From: Shimia ponticola
GTDB lineage: Bacteria; Pseudomonadota; Alphaproteobacteria; Rhodobacterales; Rhodobacteraceae
Assembly: GCF_007995215.1 (NCBI RefSeq)
Contig: NZ_VCDK01000006.1
Coordinates: 1 to 64,000, forward strand
DNA: 64,000 bases
Reading direction: 5' to 3'
Part shown: positions 1 to 9,129 of the stretch, in pieces
Numbering within the stretch: the stretch's first letter is position 1
Layout: each line of letters begins with the position of its first letter
Program-made: the position numbers and the translations under genes
Notes under the pieces: model-generated
The model's input: only the letters and a program-made list of their open reading frames with translations
What the model was told of the DNA's origin: nothing
The model's database searches: none

Positions 1-204
1 AGCGTTGACGGATGCCATACCCAGCACGTCACCGCTCAGGCTTTCGATCTGGACAAAGCCTTCACCGGTGGTGCGGACCTGGTCGATGTTCACGAACGAG
101 GCGCGGTCATCGATGTCTTCCAGGATGCCCAGCGAGTTGTTGGCGGATGCTGCGCCTGCGGTCAGAGCGATGGCGGTAGCGGCGATTGCGAAATGCTTGA
201 ACAT
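1..204 (-). CDS. Secreted protein of unknown function, N-terminal part (truncated by window edge)
   Basis: Only the first 68 codons are inside the window; the gene runs off the left edge. The start at 204 is preceded by a good Shine-Dalgarno (AAAGGA) about 7 nt upstream. Residues 1-21 form a typical Sec signal peptide: a short basic start (MFKH), an Ala-rich core, and an A-S-A cleavage site before NNSLG. The mature part begins with an acidic stretch and then alternates hydrophobic and charged residues, as a beta-rich periplasmic protein would. I do not recognise a family. It diverges from the rplJ operon, so the 829-bp gap to rplJ holds both promoters. Confidence 0.7.
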   Translation of the reverse strand, partial: MFKHFAIAATAIALTAGAASANNSLGILEDIDDRASFVNIDQVRTTGEGFVQIESLSGDVLGMASVNA

Positions 205-1033
205 GGGTTCTTTCCTTTAGTCATGTACCCCGGATTTGGTCGGTGGGGCGGGTTGAGTTTCTTTCGGAACACTGTGGCGGTGGTCGGTGCCGCCGTCCGA
301 TGATGAAGAGTTGGGAGCCGCATCCCGAGTTGTGAAGGCACAGCCCATTCACATAAAAATGTGCGCCAATTGACGGAACCATTCCCTTGAATTCGTTTCA
401 GCACACCATTGTGTGCCGAAATGTGCGATCAGTGTCCGTTGCCTGTGCATTAGGGGCAGAAACCGGGATTTTTGGCGTGATTTGCAAGTTTTCAGCCGCG
501 GGTGCAATTGTTTCAAACCGCTCACACCGCCCCTGAAAAATCTGCAAAATCGTTGTTTAAACGAAAAAGTTTTTTGCGCGATTGGCGGTGTTTTCCTGTT
601 TGATGGCTTGAAACAGAGGTCTTGTCCCGGTCGATTGGCCCCTAAATTCGGGTGTTCTGGCTCGCTATTCTGCAAACGTGCAGCGGTATCTGCGGCAACA
701 GAGGACTGATAAGACGTCTCTCCGGGCTCCCATTGCCAACTTTTCCGGCTATCCGTTTGCCAGCGCCGCCGCCTCTGTGGATTTGATATTGACGATGATG
801 CAGCTCGCGTGCATACGCAGCGCCTGTCGTGCGGAGGATTTCGTGCGGCATTCGTCCGAGACGGTGGGTTGGAGCAATCCAATAATTCCTGCCTGAGACG
901 GGAAAGACCAATTCTCCTGAGGCTCCTCCAAGGAGCGGATTGAGCGTTGCCCGTTCGGACTCTGTGGTCACCTCGCAAGAGGGGGCTGAAATTGAGCCGG
1001 AGGGGGCAACCCTTCCAAACTTGGAGTAACACT
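205..1033. other. 829-bp intergenic region between the secreted-protein gene and rplJ
   Basis: No convincing gene is seen on either strand; open frames here lack ribosome binding sites and recognisable protein features. The middle (about 530-600) is clearly AT-richer than the surroundings. The right end (about 890-1033) holds the rplJ leader. A TTGACG with CATACG 17 nt downstream near 797-825 is a weak promoter candidate. No tRNA or rplA/rplK gene is present, although rplKA usually sits directly upstream of rplJ. Confidence 0.6.
895..1033 (+). promoter_or_regulatory. Putative L10 autoregulatory leader of rplJ-rplL
   Basis: The stretch directly before rplJ can fold. A local hairpin GCTCC-TCCAA-GGAGC lies near 922-936, and GTTGCCC (946-952) can pair over a distance with GGGCAAC (1004-1010), just before the rplJ Shine-Dalgarno. 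Bacterial rplJ-rplL mRNAs commonly carry a leader bound by the L10-L12 complex that represses translation. Position and foldability fit, but I could not compare it with a covariance model. Confidence 0.45.
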
Positions 1034-1552
1034 GTGGATAGAGCCCAGAAAGAGAAAGTGGTCGAGGAACTCGGCCAAATCTTCGAAAGCTCTGGTGTTG
1101 TCGTCGTATCGAAATACGAAGGCATGACCGTCGCAGAAATGCAGGACCTGCGCGCGCGTTTGCGCGAAGCGGGCGGGTCCGTGCGCGTTGCCAAAAACAG
1201 GCTCGCCAAAATCGCCCTTCAGGGGAAACCATGCGAAAGCATGGCCGACCACCTGACGGGCATGACCGTTCTCGCCTATTCCGAAGACCCCGTGGCAGCA
1301 GCCAAGGCGGTCAAGGCGTTCACCAAAGACAACAAGAAATTGGAAGTCTTGGGTGGCGCAATGGGCGACACGGCACTGGATCCCGCCGGGGTCGATGCTG
1401 TCGCTGAAATGCCATCGCGCGAGGAGCTCATTGCTACCATCGCGGGCATGATCGGCGCACCTGCATCGGGTATCGCGGGCGCCATTGGCGCACCTGCTTC
1501 GAACATCGCAAGCATCCTGTCGACGATCGAGGAAAAGGCCGAAGCGGCCTGA
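1034..1552 (+). CDS. rplJ: 50S ribosomal protein L10
   Basis: L10 (172 aa) anchors the L7/L12 dimers to the 50S stalk base by binding 23S rRNA, and represses its own operon. The N-terminus ([17 protein letters not shown]) and the KNRLAKIAL segment are typical of alphaproteobacterial L10. The Ala/Gly-rich C-terminal helix (residues about 140-172) is the L12-binding tail. I place the start at the GTG at 1034: TTGGAG precedes it by 7 nt, and longer in-frame extensions to 947 read through the leader and do not resemble L10. rplL follows after 41 nt, as in the standard stalk operon. Confidence 0.97.
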   Translation: MDRAQKEKVVEELGQIFESSGVVVVSKYEGMTVAEMQDLRARLREAGGSVRVAKNRLAKIALQGKPCESMADHLTGMTVLAYSEDPVAAAKAVKAFTKDNKKLEVLGGAMGDTALDPAGVDAVAEMPSREELIATIAGMIGAPASGIAGAIGAPASNIASILSTIEEKAEAA

Positions 1553-1593
1553 TCCTGACGCTGGAACACACATCTTAATTGAAAGAGAGAACA

Positions 1594-1974
1594 ATGGCTG
1601 ATCTCAAAGCACTCGCGGAAAGCATCGTCGGTCTGACCCTGCTGGAAGCACAAGAACTGAAAACCATCCTCAAAGACGAATACGGCATCGAGCCTGCAGC
1701 CGGTGGCGCAGTCATGATGGCGGGCCCAGCTGGCGACGCCGGCGGTGCAGCTGAGGAAGAAAAGACTGAATTCGACGTCGTTCTGGTTTCCGCCGGCGCA
1801 TCGAAAATCAACGTCATCAAAGAAGTCCGCGGCATCACCGGCCTGGGCCTCAAAGAAGCAAAAGAGCTGGTCGAAGCCGGCGGCAAAGCCGTCAAAGAAG
1901 GCGCAGACAAAGCAGAAGCAGAAGACATCAAAGCCAAGCTGGAAGCAGCTGGCGCCGAAGTCGAGCTCAAGTAA
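1594..1974 (+). CDS. rplL: 50S ribosomal protein L7/L12
   Basis: L12 (126 aa) is the multimeric, flexible stalk protein that recruits and stimulates the translational GTPases EF-Tu and EF-G, both encoded downstream in this window. The N-terminal dimerisation domain is followed by an Ala/Gly-rich hinge (about residues 35-50) and the conserved C-terminal domain with KINVIKEVR and [12 protein letters not shown]. The ATG at 1594 follows GAAAGAGAG; an in-frame ATG at 1579 lies before this Shine-Dalgarno and is rejected. A strong terminator follows 28 nt after the stop, so the stalk operon ends here and does not run on directly into rpoB. Confidence 0.98.
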   Translation: MADLKALAESIVGLTLLEAQELKTILKDEYGIEPAAGGAVMMAGPAGDAGGAAEEEKTEFDVVLVSAGASKINVIKEVRGITGLGLKEAKELVEAGGKAVKEGADKAEAEDIKAKLEAAGAEVELK

Positions 1975-2001
1975 TCACGTCCCCATTCGGGGATTTGATG
2001 G

Positions 2002-2032
2002 CCCGCTCCTGGAAACAGGGGCGGGTTTTTTT
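2002..2032 (+). terminator. Rho-independent terminator of rplJ-rplL
   Basis: A 9-bp GC-rich stem (2002-2010 with 2017-2025, one G-U pair) has a 6-nt loop and is followed by seven T residues. It directly follows rplL and separates it from the inserted minus-strand genes. Confidence 0.9.
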
Positions 2033-2047
2033 ATTGGGCGGCGGCCC

Positions 2048-2065
2048 GTGCGTGATTTCACGCAC
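2048..2065. repeat. Palindrome GTGCGTGA-TT-TCACGCAC (REP-like family A)
   Basis: This perfect 8-bp inverted repeat with a 2-nt spacer recurs almost unchanged near 50404-50420 and 59917-59933. It sits at the 3' end of the DUF1801 gene, opposite the rplL terminator. Confidence 0.7.
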
Positions 2066-2068
2066 CGC

Positions 2069-2389
2069 TCACAATGCGGCGGCAGACTGCAGAAACCCCG
2101 CACAATCCTTGGCTCTTATGTCGTCCAAGGCGGTCAGCTTGATATGCCTGCGCGCCTTGCCGCCACCTTGAAGAACCCCGTTTGCGTCCGGCAACTGCGC
2201 ACCATAGGTGAATTCAAGCGAGACATGCGCCTCATAGGCAAACACGCCGCCGATACGGCTTTTGGGGTTTCCCTGCTCCAGTTCGATCACCATCCCGCCA
2301 TACATCTCGCGTAGGCTAGCGTCGGGCAGGGTCTCGGCGACCAACTCAAGCAAAGCTGAACGGATCGCATCAATGCTTGGGTCACGCAT
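2069..2389 (-). CDS. DUF1801-like protein
   Basis: A 106-aa protein resembling the DUF1801 (YdhG-like) fold, with the segment REMYGGMVIELEQGN, an internal FAYEAHVSLEF strand and a C-terminal RRHIKLTALDDIRAK. Members are small cytoplasmic proteins of unknown biochemical function. I chose the start at 2389, which overlaps the end of the upstream VOC gene by 8 nt, as expected for translational coupling; a longer frame to 2425 would overlap more and adds a sequence that does not look like the family. It is likely the last gene of a minus-strand unit with the VOC protein. Confidence 0.65.
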   Translation of the reverse strand: MRDPSIDAIRSALLELVAETLPDASLREMYGGMVIELEQGNPKSRIGGVFAYEAHVSLEFTYGAQLPDANGVLQGGGKARRHIKLTALDDIRAKDCAGFLQSAAAL

Positions 2390-2786
2390 CTTCGTTAGGT
2401 GGCCTGATTGGTGACGCAATCTCAACCAGACAGCCGTTCAGGTCGCGGACATAGGACACGGTTTGCCCCCACGGTTTGTCATCTGGCGGGCTGACAGGCA
2501 TGCAACCTGCGGCGATTGCTCGGTCGTAGGCCGTGGCCACATCGTCTGTGACAAAACACACCTCCCACCCGGCGGCAGGCCCCTTTGGGTCGTTAGGAAC
2601 GATGGAGAGGCCGTTCATTTCCGCGGCTTCAAGGCCTGCAAAGGCCAGCACGGTGTCACCGGTGTCCAGCTCTCCGTAGAGATTGCTTTCGTGGATGAAG
2701 CGGCGGCTCAGGCCAAATGCAGTTTCATAAAACGCGACCGCGTCCGGCACGTCGGTGACGTAGATGATGGTGTATCCGAGTTTCAT
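2382..2786 (-). CDS. VOC (glyoxalase/bleomycin-resistance) superfamily protein
   Basis: A 134-aa single-domain VOC protein. The N-terminal GYTIIYVTDVPDAVAFYETAFG is the classic first beta-alpha-beta unit of the fold, and VSYVRDLNGCLVEIASP is the closing strand, whose Glu occupies the usual metal-ligand position. VOC proteins are divalent-metal enzymes or binding proteins with very varied substrates (glyoxalase, dioxygenase, antibiotic sequestration), so no substrate can be assigned. It overlaps the downstream DUF1801 gene by 8 nt, which suggests one transcription unit. Confidence 0.8.
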   Translation of the reverse strand: MKLGYTIIYVTDVPDAVAFYETAFGLSRRFIHESNLYGELDTGDTVLAFAGLEAAEMNGLSIVPNDPKGPAAGWEVCFVTDDVATAYDRAIAAGCMPVSPPDDKPWGQTVSYVRDLNGCLVEIASPIRPPNEDA

Positions 2787-2835
2787 GCGGCCAAACTAAA
2801 CGCGCTTGACCGGCGTGGCTTGAATAATTCGGACA

Positions 2836-3738
2836 TCAGGCCGGAAAGAGCGTCGGTATGGAGAGTTCCTGCGGAATTGCTGAAGGCGCAAAGCCTCCAA
2901 AACGCCGAAAGGCGCGCGCAAGGTGGGCCTGATCAGAATAGCCCCCTTCGTAGGCTGCTGCAGTGAGGGGCAGTCTGCCCACGCGGATCAGCTTGAGTGT
3001 GCGGTGAAACTGAACCAACTGAGCGTAGGTTTTGACAGAAAGGCCGAGGTGGTCGCGAAACACCCGGTTCAGGTGGCGTGTTGACCAACCGGCAAAAGTG
3101 GCGAGCCTTTCGATCCTGATCCGTCCGCCCGAGGCATGGATGGCGTCGATGAGGCCGGGCAGACGTGAGTCGGCTGTGTTTTTTGTCAGCGTAGCAAGCA
3201 AATCAGTCAGTGTGCCGATCCCCGTCGTGGCGCCCAACCCGGGGATCAGATCAACGGCGGCCTTTCCTCTCAAAACGGTGTCTTGTGCTGTGTTCAAACG
3301 GTCCCGCCACACGGTGACGCCATATTCGGGTCTGAGCCGGACACCCACCCACGTGTCGCCGGGTTGAAATGTCACCCAATAGGGTCGCGTTGCCGGACCG
3401 GTAACCACAGGTACTGGGTTTCCCTGCGACCCTCGCAAGATCAAGTCGCAGCGCCCGTCGGGCAGAACAAGGCTGCGTCCTGTCGTTGTGGCCGTATAGC
3501 TCCAATGCGCCTCGACGCAGCGCGAGGTTTTCGGCGTGACGAGTGTTTCGTGATATCCGGCGGGGATGGGGATCGCTAAAGGTCCTGTTTGCTCGTTTAT
3601 CCGTCCAGCAAGACGTGCGTCAGTGTTGAATAATGCTCTGCGTCGTGCACGCGTGTGAGTGTCGCGCGCTCGCCAAAGGCGGTGGCAAGCGCATCTGACA
3701 TGGCTGGTGGCGACCAGGTATCCTTTGTCCCGTGCCAC
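2836..3738 (-). CDS. AraC-family transcriptional regulator (start uncertain)
   Basis: The C-terminal third holds the two helix-turn-helix units of an AraC-type DNA-binding domain (RIERLATFAGWSTRHLNRVF and LTAAAYEGGYSDQAHLARAF, ending in the GGFAPSAI region). The N-terminal half looks like the small effector-sensing domain of this regulator type. The only ATG (3738) makes a 142-nt overlap with the upstream hydrolase gene. Protein-like sequence seems to begin near the INEQTGPLAIPIP segment, just after the hydrolase stop, but no ATG, GTG or TTG is in frame there. The true start may be non-canonical (an ATA is present), or the gene may be read through the overlap. Its targets may be the adjacent genes, which is unproven. 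Confidence 0.75.
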   Translation of the reverse strand: MARDKGYLVATSHVRCACHRLWRARDTHTRARRRALFNTDARLAGRINEQTGPLAIPIPAGYHETLVTPKTSRCVEAHWSYTATTTGRSLVLPDGRCDLILRGSQGNPVPVVTGPATRPYWVTFQPGDTWVGVRLRPEYGVTVWRDRLNTAQDTVLRGKAAVDLIPGLGATTGIGTLTDLLATLTKNTADSRLPGLIDAIHASGGRIRIERLATFAGWSTRHLNRVFRDHLGLSVKTYAQLVQFHRTLKLIRVGRLPLTAAAYEGGYSDQAHLARAFRRFGGFAPSAIPQELSIPTLFPA

Positions 3739-4343
3739 AGGTTCACCGGACAGTTTATGCGCGCGATCAGGTTGGACCAGTCCTGCACATAGGCGGTCAC
3801 AAATGCCTGATAGGTGCGCCGGTGTCGGACAAGGCTGTTGTGCAAGCCCGTTTTGAGCACCGTCTGAAAGTCTGGGTCAGCCAGCAAAGCCTGCTCGGCG
3901 TCCCCGCATCGGGCAAAGAGCAGGTCCATCAGTGTTTTCGGCGCAATGCGCGTCATCAGGCCTTGCGCTCGCGCGACCAGCCCCAGCAACCACGGTCGGC
4001 GCAAGGCCATCTCGAACACCGGCTTGCCGGCCATATGCGGTAGAAACTCCCCCAATTGCAGCGGTGCAGCCGGTGATATCAGCGTGAGACGTGACACGAG
4101 GTCCGGGCAAACCGCCGCGATCCTGAGCGCCGCCATCGCACCGATGGAAAAACCGACAACGTGGATTGGTCCGTCAGAATTGCCTTCGACTGCGAGAGCT
4201 TTGCGAATGTCCGATGCGTTGAAATAGGGACCCAGCTTGAACAGGTCCAGCGGCACAATCCGGGCATTCGGGTTAGCCATCGTCAACAGGTCAGCATCGG
4301 CCGGGCTGCCCGGAACGCCGTGGCAAAACAGGAAAACTGACAT
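3597..4343 (-). CDS. Alpha/beta hydrolase
   Basis: A 248-aa alpha/beta-hydrolase-fold protein. The HGVPGSP motif near the N-terminus supplies the oxyanion hole, GFSIGA (about residues 65-70) is the nucleophile elbow with catalytic Ser, HGTKDTWSPP contains the acid Asp, and DAEHYSTL contains the catalytic His. The triad is therefore intact. The substrate is unknown; the family includes esterases, lactonases and peptidases. No signal peptide is seen, so it is probably cytoplasmic. It lies 36 nt downstream of betA on the same strand, which could place it at the end of the bet transcript. Its end overlaps the long AraC reading frame. Confidence 0.85.
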   Translation of the reverse strand: MSVFLFCHGVPGSPADADLLTMANPNARIVPLDLFKLGPYFNASDIRKALAVEGNSDGPIHVVGFSIGAMAALRIAAVCPDLVSRLTLISPAAPLQLGEFLPHMAGKPVFEMALRRPWLLGLVARAQGLMTRIAPKTLMDLLFARCGDAEQALLADPDFQTVLKTGLHNSLVRHRRTYQAFVTAYVQDWSNLIARINCPVNLWHGTKDTWSPPAMSDALATAFGERATLTRVHDAEHYSTLTHVLLDG

Positions 4344-4379
4344 GAACCGAACCCTCGTGACCTCGGGCAGATCTTTAGT

Positions 4380-6038
4380 CTAGCGCTGCGCGGTTTGCCA
4401 CTCTGGGTGCCACCATGGCTGGGCGTTCGAGGGCGGCAAAGGTGCGCGTCCCAGAATATGATCGGCGGCCTTTTCGCCGGTCATGATCGACGGTCCGTTC
4501 AGGTTGCCATTGGTGATGCGCGGAAAGATCGAACTGTCCGCGACGCGCAGGCGGTCCACGCCGATGACCCTTGTTTCAGGATCCACAACGGCCATTGGGT
4601 CGTCCTTGCTGCCCATCTTGCATGTGCCGCAGGGATGGTAAGCGGATTCGGCGTGGTCTCGGATAAAGGCGTCTATGGCGTCATCAGACTGTGCATCATC
4701 ACCGGGTTGAATCTCGTGGCTGCGATAAGGGGCGAATGCCTCTTGGGCGAAAATCTCGCGCGTCAGGCGGATGCATTTACGGAAATCGATCCAATCCTGT
4801 TCTGTCGACATGTAGTTGAACAGGATGCTGGGTGCGGTGTTTGGATCGGCGCTGTTCAATGTAACCGATCCACGGGATGGCGACCGCATTGGTCCGACAT
4901 GTGCCTGATAGCCGTGCCCTTCGGCGGCGACCTGCCCGTCATAGCGAACCGCAATGGGCAGGAAGTGGAACTGGATATCCGGGTAATCGACGCCCGCACG
5001 GCTGCGGATGAACCCGCAGCTTTCGAACTGGTTCGACGCGCCGGGACCGGTACGGGTGAATAACCAGCGCGCGCCGACATAGGCCTTGCCCAGAAGGTTC
5101 CAGTATTTGAACAGACTCACAGGTTGGCTGGCGGCCTGCTGAACGTAGACTTCAAGATGGTCTTGTAGGTTCTGACCCACACCGGGACGGTCTGCGACAA
5201 CGTCGATGCCGTGCTTAGAAAGGTGCGCGGCGGGGCCGATACCGGACAACATCAAAAGTTGGGGTGAGTTGATGGCGGAGGCAGACAGGATGACCTCTGC
5301 GGCTGCTGTCAGCACCTCAACTTTGCCGCCTCGGCTGATCTCAACTCCGGTTGCGCGCCCGTCTTCAATGACAACCCGCCGTGCCTTGGCGCGGACCACC
5401 GTCACACGTCCCGTGGACATGGCGGGTTTCAGATAGGCTTTGGCGGCGGACCAGCGTTCGCCATCCTTGACGGTCATGTCGAAGGGGCTGAACCCTTCTT
5501 GTTGTTGACCGTTGTAATCCGGCGTGACGGGGTATCCCGCCTGACGGCCCGCCTCGACAAAGGCGTGGGTCAGCGGGTTTTCACGTGGACCGCGCGTCAC
5601 GTGCAGTGGCCCATCGGTGCCGCGCCATGACGGGTCACCGCCATGGCCGCCATCGTCCCAATGCTCCATCCGTTTGAAGTATGGCAAGACGTCGGAATAG
5701 GCCCATCCAGATGCACCGCTATCGGCCCAGTGGTCGTAGTCGCCCGCATGGCCGCGCACATAGATCATGCCGTTGATCGAGGATGATCCCCCGATGACCT
5801 TGCCACGCGGCACGACGAGCCTGCGCCCCCCCAGATGCGGTTCCGGTTCGGACTGATAACCCCAGTCGTAGCGCTTCATGTTCATGGGGTAACTCAGCGC
5901 ACCCGGCATGTTGATGAATGGCCCCCAATCGGACCCGCCGTATTCGACGACGATCACCGACCGCCCGGCCTCGGCCAGACGATAGGCAATCGCGCACCCG
6001 GCGCTGCCAGCGCCGACAATGACGTAATCAGCCTGCAT
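4380..6038 (-). CDS. betA: Choline dehydrogenase (GMC oxidoreductase)
   Basis: BetA (552 aa) is an FAD-dependent, membrane-associated enzyme that oxidises choline to betaine aldehyde. The N-terminal [16 protein letters not shown] is the Rossmann FAD-binding motif, the [18 protein letters not shown] segment is GMC signature 1, and GIGPAAHL in the [12 protein letters not shown] block is signature 2. The C-terminal HPCGTCKMG region carries the active-site His. Length is normal for BetA. Its ATG overlaps the betB stop codon by one base (TGATG), so the two are translationally coupled in betI-betB-betA order. The choline-sulfatase gene betC often found in such operons is absent here. Confidence 0.95.
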   Translation of the reverse strand: MQADYVIVGAGSAGCAIAYRLAEAGRSVIVVEYGGSDWGPFINMPGALSYPMNMKRYDWGYQSEPEPHLGGRRLVVPRGKVIGGSSSINGMIYVRGHAGDYDHWADSGASGWAYSDVLPYFKRMEHWDDGGHGGDPSWRGTDGPLHVTRGPRENPLTHAFVEAGRQAGYPVTPDYNGQQQEGFSPFDMTVKDGERWSAAKAYLKPAMSTGRVTVVRAKARRVVIEDGRATGVEISRGGKVEVLTAAAEVILSASAINSPQLLMLSGIGPAAHLSKHGIDVVADRPGVGQNLQDHLEVYVQQAASQPVSLFKYWNLLGKAYVGARWLFTRTGPGASNQFESCGFIRSRAGVDYPDIQFHFLPIAVRYDGQVAAEGHGYQAHVGPMRSPSRGSVTLNSADPNTAPSILFNYMSTEQDWIDFRKCIRLTREIFAQEAFAPYRSHEIQPGDDAQSDDAIDAFIRDHAESAYHPCGTCKMGSKDDPMAVVDPETRVIGVDRLRVADSSIFPRITNGNLNGPSIMTGEKAADHILGRAPLPPSNAQPWWHPEWQTAQR

Positions 6039-7498
6039 CAGAACGGCGCTTCCGCCGGGGCCATGCCCACGTAGACAGACTTCAACTGAGAATAATGCTC
6101 AATCGCGGCTTTGGAGTTTTCGCGGCCAACCCCGGATTGTTTGCTGCCGCCAAAGGGGACTTCGACTGGCGCGAGGTTGTAGGCGTTGATGTAGCAAGTC
6201 CCGGCCTCGAACCCCGAAACCATGCGGTGTGCGCGGCTCAGGTCGCGGGTGATCACGCCAGCGGCCAGCCCGAATTCGGTGTCATTGGCACGCGCCAGCG
6301 CCTCTTCCTCGGTCTTGAAGCTGAGGACGGACAGAACCGGGCCAAAGATTTCTTCGCGCGCGATGGTCATGTCATCGGTCACATTGCGGAACAGGGCAGG
6401 GGTGATCCAATAGCCGTCTTTGTCCAAAGCAGTCCCGCCGGTGACCAGCTCGGCCCCCTCGGACACGCCTGTTTCGATATAGCGTTTCACGATGTTCAAT
6501 TGCGCCTCGGACACCATCGGCCCGATGGTTGTTGTCTCGTCCAGCGGGTCTCCAATCACCGCATCCTGCATCCGTTCAACCATACGGGCGCAAAAGGCGT
6601 CGACCAGCCCTTCTTGCACAAAGACACGCGTGCCGTTCGAACACACCTGACCCGTTGAGTAATAGTTGCCAAGGATGGCTGCGGCACACGCAATCTCAAG
6701 GTCGGCATCATCAAAAATCACCAGCGGGGATTTTCCGCCCAGTTCCATCGTCGCGTGCTTCATGCCTGCCGCAGCGGCGGCATAAACCTTGCGTCCGGTA
6801 GGAACGGACCCGGTCAGAGACACCTTGGCGACACGAGGGTCCTCGATCAGGGCCGTGCCGACGGGGCCGTATCCCTGAATGACGTTATAGACACCCGCAG
6901 GTGCGCCTGCCTCAGTCAGGATCTCGGCGACCTTGAGGGCCGAGAGCGGCGTTGTCTCGGACGGTTTGAACACCATCGTGTTGCCACAACACAGCGCTGG
7001 CGCACCTTTCCACGCGGCGATCTGCGTTGGATAGTTCCACGCCCCGATGCCCACGCAGACACCCAGAGGTTCCCTGATCGTATAGGCAAAGTCGCCACCC
7101 GGGAGTTGGACATGTTCTCCGGTCAGGCTTCCGGCCAGTCCCCCGAAATACTCCAGAGCATCGGCAGCAGAAGTTGCATCAGCCACTAGTGTCTCTGATA
7201 GGGGCTTGCCGGTGTCATAGGTTTCCAGAACCGAGAGGTCATGGTTGCGCTCACGCATGATGTCCGCCGCACGGCGCAGGATGCGCCCCCGCTCTGTACC
7301 GCTCATCGCGGCCCATTCCGCGCGGGCTGCGTCAGCGGCCGCGAGCGCCTGTTCGATGATTGCAGGCGTCGCGGCATGCAATTTGGCAATCACCTCGCCA
7401 GTGGCAGGATAGACAACGTCGATCGGATCCCCGGCGGTGTCTTCAACATACTGACCGCCTATGAAATGCGACGCTTCAGGCTGGGTAGGGTAGGGCAT
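6038..7498 (-). CDS. betB: Betaine aldehyde dehydrogenase
   Basis: BetB (486 aa) oxidises betaine aldehyde to glycine betaine with NAD(P)+, the second step of osmoprotectant synthesis from choline. The aldehyde dehydrogenase hallmarks are present: [11 protein letters not shown] for cofactor binding, [27 protein letters not shown] with the general-base Glu, and the catalytic Cys in [23 protein letters not shown] and the C-terminal [13 protein letters not shown] are also typical. It starts 9 nt after betI and ends on the betA start codon, forming a tight operon. Glycine betaine made here can serve as compatible solute or be demethylated as a carbon and nitrogen source. Confidence 0.95.
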   Translation of the reverse strand: MPYPTQPEASHFIGGQYVEDTAGDPIDVVYPATGEVIAKLHAATPAIIEQALAAADAARAEWAAMSGTERGRILRRAADIMRERNHDLSVLETYDTGKPLSETLVADATSAADALEYFGGLAGSLTGEHVQLPGGDFAYTIREPLGVCVGIGAWNYPTQIAAWKGAPALCCGNTMVFKPSETTPLSALKVAEILTEAGAPAGVYNVIQGYGPVGTALIEDPRVAKVSLTGSVPTGRKVYAAAAAGMKHATMELGGKSPLVIFDDADLEIACAAAILGNYYSTGQVCSNGTRVFVQEGLVDAFCARMVERMQDAVIGDPLDETTTIGPMVSEAQLNIVKRYIETGVSEGAELVTGGTALDKDGYWITPALFRNVTDDMTIAREEIFGPVLSVLSFKTEEEALARANDTEFGLAAGVITRDLSRAHRMVSGFEAGTCYINAYNLAPVEVPFGGSKQSGVGRENSKAAIEHYSQLKSVYVGMAPAEAPF

Positions 7499-7507
7499 GA
7501 TCGGATC

Positions 7508-8080
7508 TCAGTGTTGGTTCGGGGCGGCAATCGCCTGATCAAGATATCGTTCGACAAGGGCCGTGGCGGCCACAGCGTCCTGCGCTGAAAGAGCCTGTCG
7601 GATGTACAGGCCGTCGATCATGGCGCCGATGCTTTCGGCCACGACAAATGGATCGCTCACATTCAGTTGGCGCAGATCGTGCATCAGGGTGGATCGCAGG
7701 CGACGGCGGTAGACGCGCAAGAGGTTGGCCGCGTCAGCGCTTTGCTGCGCGGTCACGTAGAAAACCAACCATGCGCTCACCACGCGGTTTTCAAAGTTGC
7801 TGGGGGCAAAGCTTGCTCTGATCACGGCATGCAGGCGTTCCGCTGGCGTGGCTGCGCTGGACAGCAAACGCCGCACCTCTTTCTGGTATTCGCGCAGGAT
7901 GTGGCGCATCGCCCCCAGAAAAAGCTGCTCCTTATCGCCAAAATAATGAAAGGCCAGCGCCGATGAGACGCCTGCACGCTTTGCAATCTGGCTGACCGTG
8001 ACAGAGGCGCTACCGGCATTGCCGATCTCTTCTATCGCGGCGCGGACCAATTGATCGCGGCGGGTGGCTTCAACTCGCAT
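7508..8080 (-). CDS. betI: TetR-family repressor BetI
   Basis: BetI (190 aa) is the choline-responsive repressor of bet genes. Residues about 8-55 form a TetR-type DNA-binding domain (VTVSQIAKRAGVSSALAFHYFGDKEQLF), and the C-terminal half has the BetI-type ligand-binding sequence, including FVVAESIGAMIDGLYIR. I place the start at 8080, where GAGG lies 6 nt upstream; an in-frame ATG at 8110 has no ribosome binding site. It is first in betIBA and divergent from choXWV, with a 14-bp palindrome in the shared promoter region, so it probably controls both directions. Confidence 0.92.
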   Translation of the reverse strand: MRVEATRRDQLVRAAIEEIGNAGSASVTVSQIAKRAGVSSALAFHYFGDKEQLFLGAMRHILREYQKEVRRLLSSAATPAERLHAVIRASFAPSNFENRVVSAWLVFYVTAQQSADAANLLRVYRRRLRSTLMHDLRQLNVSDPFVVAESIGAMIDGLYIRQALSAQDAVAATALVERYLDQAIAAPNQH

Positions 8081-8131
8081 TGGCGGCCTCGGGCATGTTA
8101 ACGGTTGCATACAGACGGTAGACGGGCATTA

Positions 8132-8145
8132 ATTGACTCGTCAAT
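8132..8145. promoter_or_regulatory. Probable BetI operator, palindrome ATTGAC-TC-GTCAAT
   Basis: A perfect 6+6 bp inverted repeat with 2-bp spacer lies in the 95-bp divergent region between betI and choX, about 30 bp before the choX Shine-Dalgarno. TetR-family repressors bind such palindromes. Assignment to BetI is by position, not by comparison with a motif library. Confidence 0.6.
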
Positions 8146-8175
8146 CAACAAACGAAACAGCTAGGAGATTTCGAC

Positions 8176-9117
8176 ATGACGCTCAAGGGGAGCCTTTCCG
8201 CATTGGCCATCATGGCCGCAGGCGCGGCCCATGCAGGGGGCCATGGCGCATGTCAGACTGTGACCTTCTCGGATGTTGGCTGGACCGACATCACCGCGAC
8301 GACGGCTGCGACCTCGGTCGTGCTGAACGCGCTGGGTTATGACACCGAGGTTCGGGTGCTTTCGGTGCCGGTAACCTACACGGCGATGGCCGAAGGGGAT
8401 GTCGATGTCTTCCTCGGCAACTGGATGCCTACGATGGAAGGCGACATCGCCGCCTATCGCGAGGCCGGTACTGTCGACACGGTTCGTGCGAACCTAGAAG
8501 GCGCGAAATATACGCTGGCGACCAATGCGGCCGGTGCCGCGCTGGGCATCGCCGACTTTGCTGATATCGCTGCGAATGCAGATGCGCTGGACCAGACGAT
8601 CTATGGAATCGAGCCTGGCAATGACGGCAACCGCCTGATCATGGACATGATCGAAGGGGACGCATTTGGTCTGGGTGCAGCGGATTTTGATATCCGCGAA
8701 AGCTCTGAACAGGGGATGCTGGCGCAGGTTGATCGTCTGACGGGCGATGACGAACCCATTGTGTTTCTTGCGTGGGAACCGCACCCGATGAACGCGAATT
8801 TTGATCTGACCTACCTGACGGGCGGCGATGATTTCTTTGGTCCGAACCTTGGTGGTGCCACGGTGTTTACGAACACGCGCGCAGGCTACACGACCGAATG
8901 CGCCAATATGGCTGCGTTCCTCAACAACCTCGAGTTCTCGCTTGCCATGGAGAACGAAATCATGGGCGCAATCCTGAACGATGGTGAGGACCCAGAGGAT
9001 GCCGCGACCGCATGGCTGCAGGCCAACATGGGCGTGCTGGACGGTTGGCTGAATGGTGTCACCACCTTTGACGGTGGCGACGCGATGGAAGCCGTGAAGG
9101 CTGCCTTGGAAGGCTAA
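8176..9117 (+). CDS. choX: Choline ABC transporter, periplasmic binding protein
   Basis: ChoX (313 aa) binds choline (and more weakly acetylcholine) in the periplasm and delivers it to ChoWV. Residues 1-20 are a Sec signal peptide ending A-A-H-A. The mature protein has the OpuAC/ProX-like fold seen in ligand-binding segments such as VTFSDVGWTDITATTAAT, DVFLGNWMPTME and VFLAWEPHPMN, which contain the Trp/Tyr residues of an aromatic cage for quaternary amines. The ATG at 8176 follows TAGGAG. It is first in choXWV, divergent from betIBA, and supplies the substrate for BetA. A hairpin with a T-run follows the stop and may make choX mRNA more abundant than choWV. Confidence 0.95.
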   Translation: MTLKGSLSALAIMAAGAAHAGGHGACQTVTFSDVGWTDITATTAATSVVLNALGYDTEVRVLSVPVTYTAMAEGDVDVFLGNWMPTMEGDIAAYREAGTVDTVRANLEGAKYTLATNAAGAALGIADFADIAANADALDQTIYGIEPGNDGNRLIMDMIEGDAFGLGAADFDIRESSEQGMLAQVDRLTGDDEPIVFLAWEPHPMNANFDLTYLTGGDDFFGPNLGGATVFTNTRAGYTTECANMAAFLNNLEFSLAMENEIMGAILNDGEDPEDAATAWLQANMGVLDGWLNGVTTFDGGDAMEAVKAALEG

Positions 9118-9129
9118 GCAAGACCTGAA

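Noticed and set aside
349-1209. Minus-strand open frames across the rplJ leader and N-terminus
   Set aside because: They run through the rplJ gene antisense, have Arg/Ser/Pro-rich shadow composition, and no start signal.
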